A stretch of 64,000 bases of DNA, from the NCBI GenBank assembly GCA_035772735.1, contig JASDFA010000003.1:126161001-126225000 (forward strand), read 5' to 3'. The translations under genes were made by a program, and so were the position numbers. The DNA comes from Datura wrightii (Eukaryota > Streptophyta > Magnoliopsida > Solanales > Solanaceae). The notes under the pieces are model-generated. The model was not told the DNA's origin, did no database searches, and worked only from the letters and a program-made list of their open reading frames with translations. Within the stretch, counting starts at the first letter, position 1. The number at the start of each line of letters is the position of its first letter. This document shows positions 44,693 to 58,032 of this stretch, piece after piece.

Positions 44693-46192
44693 TGATCTTG
44701 GGCAGAATTGCATGCCCAAGTGATACTCAAATGCTTCGTTTTGACTTGTTTATCTATCGTTATGTGTACATTCTCATGTGATTTTTAGTTAAATGTGAAT
44801 TTATACTAACCAACATGATTAGTGTTGTTTTGCAGGTAAAAGGAAATTTAGGAAGCTAATATACATGTTGGTGAAGATCGAGAATGAACTTGGAAACAAG
44901 GAGTAGAAAATGACAAGGGAGAGCAGCAAAATAAGGGCTCCGCGATGGAGTCGTGTCACGCTGCCATCGTGGAGGCATTCTGCCTCGGATGAAATAATTT
45001 TGGCAATTTTCAGTGGAGGTTCGCGTTACCTCCATGACACGGAGGCAGTGCTCCGCGATGCACTCCGTGTCACGTTGAGTACAATTACCTGGAACATCAA
45101 GTTCCAGTGAAGGTGCGTTTAGCACCGTGGCACGGAGGCAAAGCTCCGCGATGCAAGTCGTGCCACGCTGAGGTGAAATTGCTGAGGAGCCGACTTCCAG
45201 TGAGAGTCCACGATACACCCGTGGCACGGAGGGAGTGCTCCGCGATACACTCTGTGCCACGTTGCTTGTTATTCCGAGAAAAATTCTCAAGAGTATAAAT
45301 AGCACACTTAGGTTTTATTTTAAACATTCTGACTTGGTTGAGCAAGAACGTGGGTTACAGGCAGTTGAGAGGACGAAAATTCTAGGGTTCTTCTCTATCT
45401 CTTTCTCTTTTATCTCAATTGTTTGTATGAATTCTACTTATTTGATGATGTTTAATCCACAAATGAGTGGCTAATTCACTTCTTGTTGAGGTTAAGAACA
45501 ATTGTAGTGGAATGTAATTGTTGTTCAATTCAGTTTTCATCTTTTCTTCAATGGTTGTTCTATCAATTCTTGTTTTTACTGCATTAATGTTTGGCCAATG
45601 TTAATATATATCTAGAAATCCAATTTTGATTTTGAAAAGGAAAGAAATTGGAAAGATGTGAATTGGTAGGATATGATCTCTTCTTAGTTTAGAAAATTGA
45701 GAATTGATTTACAGTCAGAATAGAAATATATCTGAAAGTCTTATTAGTCAATTAAGGAATCGGTATTGTATGGCTAGAGCATGAAATTCTTTTATCACAG
45801 AAATGTAGATTAAGGTTTCATGATTCTTAATTGGATAGGAGTCGAAAGATCCAATCCATAGGCAATAATTCTGGACTTGCAATCGAAGAAAAGATTAGCT
45901 GAATTGAATTGATAAATTACTTCCCTGCATGCTTGTTTTAACCTCACCTTGCTCATTACTATTGTTCAGACTCAAATTATAATCTTAACTTAGATTTTTA
46001 TTACTTAGCAAACTTAACTCTCAAAATATTGTTTAATTGATTGTCTGCATTCATAAAGACATAGTTCACTGACGTTTAAGTTAATTAGTATCGTAGTTCA
46101 GTCCCTGTGGGATCGATACTTGGCTTTACATAAGCCACTTTACTACTTGTTCGACCACGTGCACTTGCGTGTAGTCACTACAGCACCGAACA
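44693..46192 (+). repeat. 3' LTR of element D
   Basis: Begins TGATCTTGGGC and ends CCGAACA. About 90 bp longer than in B, apparently from one more GC-rich module: repeated units start with TTCCAGTG-type text near 45009, 45102 and 45195. TATA box at 45294-45301. Confidence 0.88.
44937..45270 (+). promoter_or_regulatory. Tandem dyad modules of the D promoter
   Basis: Four modules, three of them in a regular 93-bp tandem, each with facing CGTGRCACGGAGG and CTCYGTGYCACG arms. They end about 25 bp before TATAAATA at 45294. Confidence 0.6.
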
Positions 46193-48041
46193 GACACCAC
46201 GAGAGGTGACAACGAGTCATGATCACCAACCACGATTCGTTAGGTCCCTCGTAGGGACCCCTTTGAAGAAAATGGACAATGCACACGACGACTGATGGTA
46301 CGACTCATCTCGTGTGACGACGACTCATCCAGTCCCTCGTTGGGACTGGCAGTTAGTTTTTAACTGCGAATTTAATAAGGGTATTATCATCATTCCTAAG
46401 ACTTAGGTCCATATACTACATTTATTAAAGCTACTTTCAGGGTGTATTAAGATAGGTTAAGTCATTCTAACCTATTAAAAACTCATGCATGCAAAATTGT
46501 AGAGTGTAGAGGGCGATCAAGCATAAAACCCCAAGGTTGTTCATCAATTGTTCTTCAATTCCTCTTGGGAAAGTAAGGAAGTGATAGAATCCAAGTCTCT
46601 CAGGTATGTAGGGCTATGAGGGGGTGTTTTCGTTCACACCCATGCCCAATCTCTCCTAATTTATGAAGTTTTATTTAAAAATCTTATGGGGTTTTATCCT
46701 AAATCTTATGAAATCCTACTGATCTATCTATGGGTTATTACTTCTCATGTTTTATGTCATATTTTACGAATCATGGGCAAATTTTACAACTAATTCGATT
46801 ATAAATTTATTGATCCAATCATGCACGTTTTATGGTAAATTGAGTTTTGATTTTACCTTTATTTTGATGTTCTTTAGCCCATCATGATTTATGATCTATG
46901 ATATGGATTTACTCAAGTGTTCATCATGAATTTATGATTACTAAGTATATACATTTTTTACAAGTATGAATGAACCTCATGAGTTACGATTTATGATTAT
47001 GGACGACTTACAGGCCTCATCTTCATGGCTAGTTCACGTATTTACATGCATGCTTATGATTATCATGATTTACATAGCCCATGAATCTCATGTATATTAT
47101 CCTATGAGCACTATATAAGTTTTGGGAGTAGTATTTAACACCGACTAGGTTGGGAGCCCATCTTTTGCTTCGAATCTCAGAACTATGTGCCACCGTAGGT
47201 CATGATGGGACCTACCTTGATACTTTCCCCTTTTGCCCCAAATGGTCCTTTCATGAGTGATATCATGCCTTTCATGGTTCTACCCTTGGCAAGGTACGAA
47301 CACCCTCCCGACTAGGGGCTTGCAAGTCAGGCTCCATATGTGCTCATATGGGGTATGTCGATTATAAGAATCTCCCATTGTTCCTCATGATTTATGTATG
47401 ATTATGAATATGATTATATACTTTGGCTCAAGTCATGTTTAATAAAGTTTTTCTCTCGTGAGTATGATTATGAATGATTTACGAATGTTTTGAAACCTTG
47501 AGCCTTGTGTTGCATTATGACATTTATGTTATGATCATGTTGTCCTACTCTTATGCACTTTCATGTATTTTAAATATCCATTTTACTTACCTTGCATACT
47601 CGGTACATTCCACGTACTGACCGCATATTCTTTTCTATGTCATTTCATGATACAGGCTCCGGTACACAGATTCAGCCTCGACCCTAGCCAGCCTTTGTAG
47701 TAGCATCAGTCTCTAATGGTGAGTCCTCATCTGTCTAGGGCCCCTCTTTGATTCAGATATGTTGGTGTATTTCAGTTTCAGTTTTAGAGAGTTGGTTGGG
47801 GTCTTGTCCCATCAACTCATCAGTGATAGAGGCTTTCTCGGACATAGCGTATATTCAGCTTTAAAACGCATGTAATGTATTTCAGATCTTATGTCATATG
47901 TAGACTTCTACTATATTATGTATGTTGAAACTTCCGTTTTCATTGATTGAGTTAGTTGAATGTTCATTCCATGGACGACTTGGAGTCCCTCGAGGTTCCT
48001 TGTCCCATGTCTCGATCCGGGCCTATGTTTGGATCGTGACA
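46193..48041 (+). repeat. Element G: chromovirus-type LTR (5' LTR, left end lost)
   Basis: Ends ...GATCGTGACA followed at once by a tRNA-Met primer site, typical of Tekay-type chromovirus 5' LTRs. GACGACTCATC-type repeats at 46280-46330 and CCGGTACACAGATTCAGCCT at about 47660 are other LTR-like features. The left end is not identifiable, probably because D inserted here. No coding region of G is present. Confidence 0.6.
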
Positions 48042-48045
48042 AGCT

Positions 48046-48056
48046 TGGTATCAGAG
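48046..48056 (+). other. Primer binding site of element G (tRNA-Met type)
   Basis: TGGTATCAGAG, exact over 11 bases to the initiator tRNA-Met complement. A short leader follows to 48192, where the CACTA element begins. Confidence 0.75.
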
Positions 48057-48192
48057 TAATAGGTTTGAAGTGTCTTAGGATGTCTGAAAGCCGAATTAAG
48101 TAGAGTCTTTTTCATGGGTTTGAAGTGCTCCACTTATGATGAAAAGGCTACGAGACGTTTAGAAAATGTTTCCTTCTTTCATGATCTCATGT

Positions 48193-48760
48193 CACTACTA
48201 GAAATTTGATCTATGAAAACTGTTTAGATACCGATGCTTTAGATTGTTAATTCGTTGTTGTTTCTCTATGGCAATAGTTTAGTCAACCGCTACAGTAGAT
48301 CGTGTTGCAGTAGATCTATTGCAACAATTACTTGGGAAGGTTCATCTAACTATCGCATTAGAGGCCTCTATGGCGACGGTTATTCCTTCAAGATATTGCA
48401 ACGATTACTCCTCTACTAGAACGGCTATAAACCGTCGCAATAGAGTATTATGAAATGATTGTCGGTATGCTATTGCAACGGTTATTTCTATTCATTCAAC
48501 AACTACTTCAATCTATTGTAATGGTTTTTTGAGCTAACGCTACAATTTTCAACTATTGTAACTCCTATTCCATGGCTATTTCTACGGTTATTATAACGCT
48601 AATGAGACAGTTATTTTCTATTGCATCGGTTATTACTATGATATTGTAATGATTGTTATTAGGCTATTGCAACAGTTGTTATTAACCTATTGCAATTAAT
48701 AATATTGGTCTACTGCTAGATATATTATAGAGATATTGCAACGATTTTATAAAACATAAC
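48193..48760. repeat. CACTA terminus and subterminal repeats
   Basis: More than ten degenerate copies of a GCTATTGCAACGGTTATT-type unit, in both orientations, after the CACTA terminus. Such arrays bind the element's TNPA-type protein in En/Spm; that role here is by analogy. Confidence 0.75.
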
Positions 48761-49124
48761 ATAAATTATACATATATTGATCACGAGAAGAAATTATATA
48801 TTCACTGCCAAAATTTTAATCCTTGATCCATGGTTAGTAATATTCATAAAAGCAAAATATACAAATAATATTTGAGCATTCAAAAACGTGAAACGCATAA
48901 GTTTTCAACGTTCAAAAATAAAGGATCTCTAGAACACGCATATGTAAAGTTTCAACAAAATCAGACCAATCATCCTAGGTCAGGTCTTCACTACTTTCAT
49001 CCCCTTCTAGGTCAAGTCTTCACTGCTTTCATCCCCTAATTCAATTTGTTCATCACCTTCAAATGATAACAGAAAATGATTTAGCAAATTTTTCACAAAA
49101 AAATTAATATCAACATGTATGTAT

Positions 49125-49145
49125 ACACACACACACACACACACA
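49125..49145. repeat. (AC)10 microsatellite
   Basis: Pure AC dinucleotide run inside H. Confidence 0.95.
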
Positions 49146-50085
49146 TATAGACTTAACAGATTTTAACCGTATGAACAGAATGGAAACCATAAGCAATAAC
49201 AAATGAGAACATGGAAATGATAAATCTGTATATAGATGAACATTATAGAAATGTTAGCTTTAAAATAAGCTATCCAAAGACAATGAAGGAGATATGGAGA
49301 ATGTGGATATTGGTTCATGCTTCATTTGGTTTTGGGTACTTTGAATGTGAGATAGTTTGACCCGAATCTCAATTTAAAATGCATTAAAATAGGCTGAAAA
49401 TTCATTGAAATATTCCAACAACCCACTAGAGCAGAGTTTTTACTCTTGGATATTTCTTATGAAAACAAGTGCTTCATTGGAAATAAGGGTCTGGCATTGC
49501 AGCCACTTCAATTTTATGACCATCCAACTTCACCGTTCATAGATAAAAAGATATATAAAAAATACATTACAATTGCACTTTGTAGCAGTAAGAATCTATC
49601 TCTATAGTCCCATCAGCTAGTTGTACATATTAATTAATAAAATTTTCTCGTTAACCAAATGCAAGTGAGACTTCGGTTAGAGGATCACACAAAACAAATA
49701 ACAAATATTCAGACATAAAAAAGAAAATGCTACAGTAGTCCAACAGATAAGAAAATATTATAATAGTCTAATAGTCGATATGATAATGCATATTGTCTAT
49801 TTGTTTCAGCAATAGAGAAACAAAAAGAAAAAATAGACACTGCAACAGAGAAACGGAGAAGAGAAAGAAAATAGAGTCGCAAGAGATACAACAACAACAA
49901 CAACAAGAAAAAGAAGAAGAAGAAGGAGAAGGAGTAGAGACACTAACCTTGATTGTTTCTCCCTATAAATGGTCGATCAATTATTTAATTAGCCACTTGT
50001 GCAGAAGTAGATTCTGTTGGTGAAGAAATGGACAATGTTGCAAGTATTTTTGGATCAATTAATCCTGCATGTTGAAGTTATGCAA

Positions 50086-52388
50086 TTACATTGCAACAAC
50101 TTCTTGCCGCGTAGTTCTCTTTTGTTCCTCCATTTGTTCCTCAAATTTTTGCATTCTTTCTTGCATTTGTTGCGCTATATCATTTGTGATATTTGATGTT
50201 GGTTCATAATTTCTAGCTTTTCTTTTCAAAGTTTTCTTTGTAACCCCCGCTCCATATAGTCTTAAATCTCCTGGATGTTTAGGACCCATGACAGCTGTAA
50301 ACGCATCAACAGATTGACTACCATCTGCAGTCAATTGTTTTTCAATCTCCTCCATTTCAGCCCAACAAAGCATATGCAAAACACATTAAAGTAAATACTG
50401 AAAATGAAAAGAAATAATTCATCCAATTTAAAACTTGCAAATACATAATATACCTACAATTTTACTAGTTGTGTTTTCATTTGATGCCTTGTATGAACGT
50501 CTGGGTTTCCTTACTCTTGTGGCCACAAATCTCCTTAAGTGATACAGTTTCCTCAGTTCTCTCCTAGTCACATGAAAATAGATATCAAAAATAGCTTAAA
50601 ATGACAGGTTAAGACTCAACAATAAATAAGAGAACACACCAGTTTATTACAGACTAAAGCAAAACTCTTTTTGCCGGCAGTGTGTGGACTCATCAACTTT
50701 TTCCAATTCTCAATATTTGTTTCAGACATTTTCTGCATATAAATTAATCAGTAATACTAATTGAATTTTGATGCACAAAAATATATCCTCTTGACTCTGT
50801 CATATACCTGCAACTATTAAAAATAGGAAGCTTCATATGTCAGATAACTGCAAATAGGCCTTTAAGAATTTCAACTTTCACATAACAATTTTTCAATTGG
50901 CTAGCTTCTTGTTGCATTCTTTAAATCCTTCTGGGGTTCAATTCTTTTTTTTGACAAACCAAAGAATTTAAGGAAGAAGAACTAATCTTATCATCATGAA
51001 GAGGTTCGATTTCTCAGAACCCACAAACTAATAATTCTAGTTCTGCCTCTGAGTTCAATGAACTACCAATAAAACTGATAATTTTTTACTCTGTGTGTGT
51101 TACTTTACAGAGAAAAATACAGTGAATTCAACATATAGCAATGAGTTTCAGATAACTCAAATCATGTTGTTGAAACATCAATATCGTAGTAGAGAAAAGA
51201 AAAAAAAAGAAAAAAAATTAAGTTGCAGCAGTAACCATATTGCAACAGAGAAGAGAAGAAGAGAAAGTAGATCTAAAAAATTTAAACAACAAGCAGCAGA
51301 AGCAGATACTTTCTAGCAAAGAATAGGAAACAAATAAGCAGCAACATTATCCATATCGCATTAGAAAAGAGAAGACAGAGAGAGAGAATAAGAGAGAAGC
51401 TGCAACAGAGAAGATAAATTAAGATTTTGAAATACATTTTACCTTGAATTTTTCAGAATGCCAATATTTGAGGAGCTCTTTAAATTGAGATTCTGGAATA
51501 TGACCAGGACCTTTTACCATTCGAATTTCATCATTGGCATATGGGTCGAAAAAGTCTTGCTTCAGATCACTTCTATGTCTTCTCCAAGCATTTCGAATGG
51601 ATTCCAAAGTTCTACCTTTCGCAACTTCAGGAATATCATATTTCTCCTACAATTTGGTTTCATTCGTTTAACCAATAAATGTAAAATAGCTTTACAAATT
51701 ATTAAATATTGGAGACTTCAAACCTTGGTGTATTGCCGCAAATCATCTTTTGTGTCCATTTTCCTCCAATCAAATATATCAAATGGGCAAAGAGTTGCAG
51801 TCCTTGCCAATGTGCCTAGGAAGTTATCTAACTCTGCTACAACATCATCAGTAGGACCAACAGGTTGATTGTACCTATTCAGTAGGATCAATTTACGCTC
51901 ATGTCGGCCATGTAACTGTGCATTTGAATTCTACCTCTTTTCTTTTTGAGTGGAAATCCCTTTTCCTATAAGAAAATATAAGAAATTAGAAGTCATGGAT
52001 GAATTCAATAAGTTTCTAAGTTATATGTTACCTTGTTCTTCAGATTGTTCATTTCTTGGAATGGTAGAACCCATTTGCACTTGCTCTTCTACAGGTTGTT
52101 GCTCTTCTACAGATTGTTGATCTTCCATAGGCTGCTCTTCGATAGATTGTTACTCTTGTACAAGTTGCTCCTCCGCAAACTGTTCATTCTCTTTAGATTG
52201 TGGTGCTACTGTTGTTTTTCTTCAATCAATTTTAGCAGATGCTCTTTCTCTGACCGTATAGCTTGAACAGTTTCATTTGTTGTCAATAACAACCGTTTTC
52301 TATTTGCCAAGGATGATAATGATCCAGGTTTAGCATATGTCTTATTTTTTGCTCTTTTATTTCGTTTTGAAGGCCCTTGTTCACTCAT
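50086..52388 (-). CDS. CACTA-associated Transposase_24-type gene, multi-exon
   Basis: Minus strand. First exon begins ATG at 52388 (MSEQGPSKRNKRAKNKTY, a basic nuclear-type start) and contains Gln/Glu-rich repeats (EEQQPVEEQ) up to a donor at about 52032. Later exon pieces: LILLNRYNQPVGP and LGTLARTATLCPFDIFDWRK (about 51720-51900), ESIRNAWRRHRSDLKQDFFD with YWHSEKFK (51420-51650), NWKKLMSPHTAGKKSFALV (50650-50740), FVATRVRKPRRSYKASNEN (50460-50580), and a coiled-coil, Glu/Gln-rich final exon to the stop at 50086. The middle matches the plant Transposase_24 (Ptta/En/Spm) family, proteins thought to bind element ends. One exon reading shows a stop near 51930, so it may be decaying. Exon borders are estimates. 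Confidence 0.6.
50760..51418. other. Intron-like, purine-rich stretch in H
   Basis: No coding frame. A/G-rich runs at 51180-51310 and 51355-51415 share units like TTGCAACAGAGAAGAGAAGA with 49800-49935 just outside the gene. Confidence 0.5.
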
Positions 52389-54121
52389 GACTATTCAAAT
52401 CTGTGTAAATGTAAGATTGAACAAGTTAGAAAATCCAGAGAAGGGAAACAAGCTTAAAACAGAGATAATCACTTCAATTAAAAATTATACATTTCTGAAT
52501 AATCCAAACTAGTGCATCTTAGGTAGAAATTTGATCAAGTCCATGTAGAAGGAACACAAGCTAACAGATGTGGATCAAAGATTTGCCCATAAAAATCTCA
52601 TTCTTCTTATGGAGATTCTGGAAATTTAAAATTCTTCTTGTATAAAAATGAATTCCCTTTCTTAATGTCTCTTAAGTTGAGGGAACATGAATAATTGTTT
52701 GTCCCGGTAGGAAATAGCTTAGAAGCTTATTTATGGACTATTGACTGATATCATAAGTAACATATCAATTTTCATGATGAGCTGTTGAGTTAAATGAATT
52801 TACTATTCAAAACTTTAGCTTTGACTCACATTGTGTGTATTCCGACAGCCTTTTTTCATTCAACTATCCTTTTATTCACTTCTTGTCACTTTGTTATGGT
52901 ACCTTAGGACTTGGTTTAACTAACTTCGCTCTTAAATTCTAAACTATAATTTAGAAAATGTACTGTATAGTTTATTCAGTAACAATGGGTCTAGAGGTAC
53001 GTGCTTAGAGAAAAATATTAGTTCATTTAAGCATATTTACTTCAATCAAAGTAACAAGTTTGCAAAATTAAGGACTAAAGTTCAAGTTGCATATCCATAG
53101 CAATTGGGTTGTTCTTTCTTAAGGGACTAGATGGAATATTCACAAACTATGTCCAAGGAGAAGTAGAAGTTGTGTCAGCGCATAGTTCATAGTCTTATCA
53201 TTCCTATATATGGAAGGTCTGGGCAAAACCTACTGGGATCATGTGAACACGTGAAACTCTGCCCCTAAACCTTAGCCACATCCCATTCCAACTATAATGA
53301 CTTGGCTTGATGAATATGCATGTTCCACATGATGCAGGAATCTCTACCCTAATTGATATTTTCTAACTAAGTCACATAACACAGTCTTTATTATATGACG
53401 CCAGTTATTTTAAGCACTGCCATAGACTAAGAATTAAAAAAAAAAAGAAAATAAAGAACACTCAGTAGAATAAATGCACAGATCAAATGTCTAACATTCC
53501 ATAATATAAAAAACCAAGACAATGAGAATCAACTAAATCTGTAAATCACAAATGAATCATTACCTTTTCTTTTGCAATTTGATCTAGAAATAGGTGTGAC
53601 TGTCTAACTTATATGCCAACATTTCTGGCACATCAAGTGGTGGAACTCCCAGCATAAAGGAAGAACATGTGAGGATGGATAAGAATAAGAAAGTATCTCT
53701 AGTCTAATTGCTAGTTTTGAAGGAAAACAATATGCTAGTTTTGAAGAAAATTTCTGCTTGTTATTCCTAGTTTTGAAAGAAAAAAATGCGAGAGATAGAG
53801 TGAGAGATTATAACCTGTATTTTTTGTTGGTCTGTTGTGTAGTTAATGATCCTCAAACAAAGTGCAGAAAGATGAATACTGAAAATGAATATGAGAAAAT
53901 AAGATTTAACAAAAGTATTTTGGAGAAAGAAATATTTCATAATATATTCAATAGCTAGTAGAACATGTGTATTAGTTAAGTTGCACTATTTTTGAGACAA
54001 ACTAGGAAATTAAGAACATTATTAATAGAAAGAGAAAATTTTAACACTTCAAAGGGCATTTATTACTCACTACAAAAAATGATGAATAGTACATATTTGA
54101 AAAAGTTAAGAAGATCTTTTA
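52389..54121. other. Intergenic DNA between the two CACTA genes
   Basis: No recognisable gene. CACTACAAAAAATGATG at about 54067 resembles a CACTA terminus facing right, only about 50 bp from the end of the tnp2 frame. Confidence 0.4.
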
Positions 54122-57100
54122 TCAATCATCAGCCTCCATCCAATCCCAATCAGTATCATCAATGTCATCCTCCTCTTCCGATGTTTCCGTAGTTACATCT
54201 TCTGAATGTTGTGCAATGGAAGCCACATCAATAATATCAATAGGTAGATCTTCTCTCGACCATCTGATATCAACATCGAGTAAGCTTTTTGATGAACCAA
54301 TGTCATCATTAGGCTCCCTCCAAAATGTTTCATTAATATTAGAACAATTCTCATCCTCTAAATCATACAAATCAACGGGAATTTTATTTCTCACATAATA
54401 AACTTCTTTCTTAATTGGATCCTCCACATAAAAAACTTGATGCACTTGAGATGCTAGTACAAAAGGATCATCTGTGCTGCATTTTTTGTCGAAGTATACC
54501 CGAGTCTACCCATATTCATCGAATTCATTTTGAAACCAGTCACATCTAAATACCACAACACTAAAACAACCCCAATAATCAATCTCAATGATATTCGTAA
54601 TAACTCCATAATAGATAACCATTCCATCAATAGGATTTTGGTCTTTAACACTAGCAAAACTATCCATTCTTGCTAACAAAATCACTCCACTATTTTGAGT
54701 CTTGCATGGGGAATCTTATGGCATCGTATGAAACCGATATCCATTAATGAAATATGTGGTATGTCTTTTGGCCACAAAATTAGGCTCGTTAGCTAGCCAT
54801 CTTAAATGATTGGGCACTCCCACATGTTTAACTCCTTAAACCACTCGCTGAATTTTTGACTATGAATTCGTGCTTTTACCCATGCATTTCCTTTAGTATG
54901 ATTATCAACTAAATTTTTATGTTCCCTGCAAGCATATATCACAAATTTAATCATTAGGTATTTATAAATGAAAATTTAAAACACATTATCATAACATATA
55001 AATTATGTTCAAAATATAAATGACTATTTTATCTTACTTGATAAATGTCTCTACTTGTTCATCTCCAGTATTGAACAAAACATATCGATGTGCTTCAAAC
55101 CACTCATGACTATCCATGTAAAAAGTCTTGCCTTTTCTTTTCTTCTTACTTCCAATTGGATAGCCTATTTTAGGAAATATATTGAAAGATCATCTTCCTC
55201 TGTTTGAATGCCCTCATCACCCTCGGTTTGATACCTACTGAATCTTTTCTTCACCTTGTCATGTAGGTATCTCGAACAAAAGGTCAAACTCTTCAGCCAA
55301 AAACCCTCTGCTATTGATGCTTCTGGGTTAGATCGATTATGAACAAACCCCTTGTACTTGCATAGGTTTCTTTCAATGGGATATATCCAATGCAAATGAG
55401 CCGAACCCCCAAGTTTAATTTCATTTACTAAATGAATAGGCAAATGGGTCATTATACCAAAAAAGGTTGGAGGAAAAAAATATTCAAGGAAACATTCTAT
55501 ATCTATGATTTCAACCTTCATTTTATCAAGATCCCTTTTTCTTATAACCTTACTACATATGACTCTGAAATAATTCCCCAACCTAATCAAGGCTAAAGAC
55601 ACATTCTTGGGTAACACTTTTCTAACTACAACCTGAAGAAAGTAATGCATTATGAAATGAGCATCATGGCTCTTCTATCATGATACTTTCATCTCCGCAA
55701 TTTGCACACGACGTGATATATTAGAGGCACACCCTTTTGGTAATTTGGAATTTTTGAAAACAGTGCAAAACAACCTTTTCTCCTCTGGTTTCATGTAGAA
55801 ACAAGCTTTAGCCACATGAACTTTTCCATTATTATCATCTTTTAATGGTTGAAGCTCTTTGTGTATCCCCATCTCAAGTAAGTCATAGCAAGAATTAACA
55901 TGATCTTTTGACTTTCCAGGTACATCCAACAACGTCCCAAGCAAACTATCACATATATTCTTCTCTATGTGCATCAGATCAAGATTGTGCCTCAATTCGT
56001 TGTGTGCCCAATACGGCAATTCAAAAAAATATGGATTTTCTTCCATGGACCATCATTTTTTCGCTTTCTCTTCTTTTGTCCCTTTCCAAAAACATTATTG
56101 AATTCACATAGCTCTTCAAGAACTTCTACGCATGATAAGGGAGTAGGTGCAACTTTATGCTTCTCTTTACCATCAAATGATCTTTTATCTCTTCTAAATG
56201 GATGATACGGAGATAAAAATGCCCGGTGACCCATGTAACACATCTTACTGCTATGTTTGAGTTATTGAGAGCAAGTATCGTAATTACAAGTGGGACATGC
56301 CCATCTCACCTAGGTGCTCCATCTGGAAAGCATCGTTAGTGCTTCAAAATCACTAACTATCCATAATAAAGTTGCACGCATAATAAATGTTTGGTTAGTT
56401 TCAGCATCATATGTTTCCACTCCTATTTCCCATAGTTCCTTCAATTCCGTAATTAGTGGTTGTAGGTACACATCTATATCATTTTCAGGAGATGATGGAC
56501 CTGGAGTGATCATTGACAATATTATGTACTCTAGCTTCATGCAAATCCATGGTGATAAATTATAGTTCATCAACATAACTGGCCAAGTGCTATTGGAAAT
56601 ACTTATGGTTCGGAATGGATTGAAACCATCGCTGGAAAGACCCAATCAAAAATTACGAGAATCTTTAGAGAAGTCAGGGTGCAAGGAATCAAAATCCTTC
56701 CAAGCTTCCCTATCAACAGCATGTCTTAAATTTCCATCTTTGGGTCTTTCAGTAGCATGCCATCTTATAGCTACAGATGTTTTAGAACACATGAATATCC
56801 TCTGAAGCCTAGGCTTTAAAGGAAAGTACCTTAAAACTTTAGCTGGGATTTTAGTGGTCTTATTAGTCAAGTCATCACGAACATTCTTCCATCTAGAAGA
56901 TCCACACATAGAAAAATTATCTATCTTTGAATTGTCATTCCAAAATAACATGCAATCGTTAGGGCATGCATGAGTTTATTCATAATGAAGACCCAAATCT
57001 TTTATCACTTTTTTTGCATTGTGTAAAGACTCGGGTAGCTGAGCAAACGGAAATGCCTCCTTTATAAAGTCTAACAAGTCTAAAAAGGCTACATTACTCA

Positions 57101-57622
57101 ACCCGTGAATGCATTTAAACAAGTACAATTGAATGGTGAAACTCAACTTAGAAAAATTGTTACACCCCGGATACAACTCATGTTTTCCTTCCTCCACTAA
57201 TTTAAAAAATCTCTTCGCATCTTCAGTTGGTCCCTCTCTCACTCCTTCACGCTTCAATTCATCTTCTACATTTTCAAAAGTATCATGAAGTAATCCATCA
57301 ATATCGTCATGCATGTCAGAAGTTTCATTGTCATTAGTTTGATGTGGCATATTTCTTGAGGAAAATCCTTCTCCATGAAAAACCCATTTGGTATATCCAT
57401 GAAAAAACCCATGACAAATTAAGTGATCCTCCACCACATTCGATAATGCCAATAACGATTAAAGCACTTTTTGTAGGGGCATAATATTTCACTTTCTTGG
57501 GACGCTCGTTCAAATGCCTTATCAAGAAAATCATTCACTCCATGAATATACTCATCAGTGGATCTTCGGAGATCCATCCGACCTTTATATCCAATATCCA
57601 TTGAATATCCTACTTGACACAA
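54122..57622 (-). pseudogene. tnp2-type CACTA transposase, broken
   Basis: Minus strand, N to C: a Transpos_assoc-like zinc region (CPYKKCFNRYWHY, VVEDHLICHGFF) at 57622-57330; the Transposase_21/tnp2 core with SSRWKNVRDDLT, LRYFPLKPRLQRIF, LRHAVDREAWKDFD, LSSDGFNPF, LLWIVSDFEALTMLSRW and AFLSPYHPFRR; LPYWAHNELRHNLDLMHIEK at about 55990; then a DUF4218/4216-type C terminus (FPPTFFGIMTHLPIHLVNEI; VFYVEDPIKKEVYYV) ending in an acidic tail at 54122. It changes frame near 57430 and 56046 and has stops near 56976, 56646, 56310 and 55678, plus a degenerate stretch at 54660-55160. The family cuts and pastes CACTA elements; this copy cannot. Confidence 0.8.
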
Positions 57623-57630
57623 GCAAAATA

Positions 57631-58032
57631 TCGTAATTCAAATATAAAATTTTAGTAGTTCAAGAGAACTTAAACTTTCAAAGTTTTAAGATATTCTTTT
57701 ACCTTCTTCTTTTCTAACAATATCATGATTATAAAAGATCTTATTCATGTTATTAAGTAAGTGGATTAATCTGTATAACTTTTATATAGCAAAGAATAAA
57801 ACAAATAAATGTTAGTCATAAATTTAATTAGATATTTTAGTTATTGCAGACAAAGTATCAGTCAGAAATATGTATTTAACATGTTTGAAATGTGCATTTT
57901 AAAATGAAGATACTGGAAATTACAACATAAATTGATAAGTTTGACTGAAAACAAACAACACTAAGCACACACATTTTTCTTTTGAAACAGTTTAACACAA
58001 AAATAAAAAGATATTAAATTTGCATAGATAAA
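57631..58032. other. AT-rich DNA upstream of the transposase
   Basis: No gene or terminus seen. It may hold the tnp2 promoter. Confidence 0.35.

Larger units (their letters stand above)
39980..46192 (+). mobile_element. Element D: 5'-truncated relative of B and C
   Basis: The plus strand carries the integrase C-terminal tail, conserved post-pol block, two dyad modules, candidate intron, ORF2 pseudogene, 3' region, purine tract and a 1500-bp 3' LTR ending at 46192. No 5' LTR, primer site, gag or protease is present. It retains more of the integrase end than B or C, so it derives from a fuller ancestor. No matching target duplication can be tested because the left end is lost. Confidence 0.85.
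48193..57630 (-). mobile_element. Element H: CACTA (En/Spm) DNA transposon, one end identified
   Basis: The left end begins CACTACTAGAAATTTG at 48193 and is followed by about 570 bp of subterminal repeats. Two minus-strand genes follow: a Transposase_24-type gene and a tnp2-type transposase, the usual pair in plant CACTA elements. I could not find the matching right terminus (a TAGTG end with inverted subterminal repeats), so the right limit is only the end of recognisable coding sequence. Confidence 0.75.

Noticed and set aside
48046..48056. tRNA gene fragment
   Set aside because: Primer binding sites at 3982, 6573, 27999, 35892 and 48046 match only tRNA 3' ends next to LTRs; no cloverleaf is present. 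No rRNA or tRNA gene was found in the window.
51458..51868. 136-codon plus-strand frame
   Set aside because: Antisense to exons of the Transposase_24-type gene, which has the recognisable motifs.
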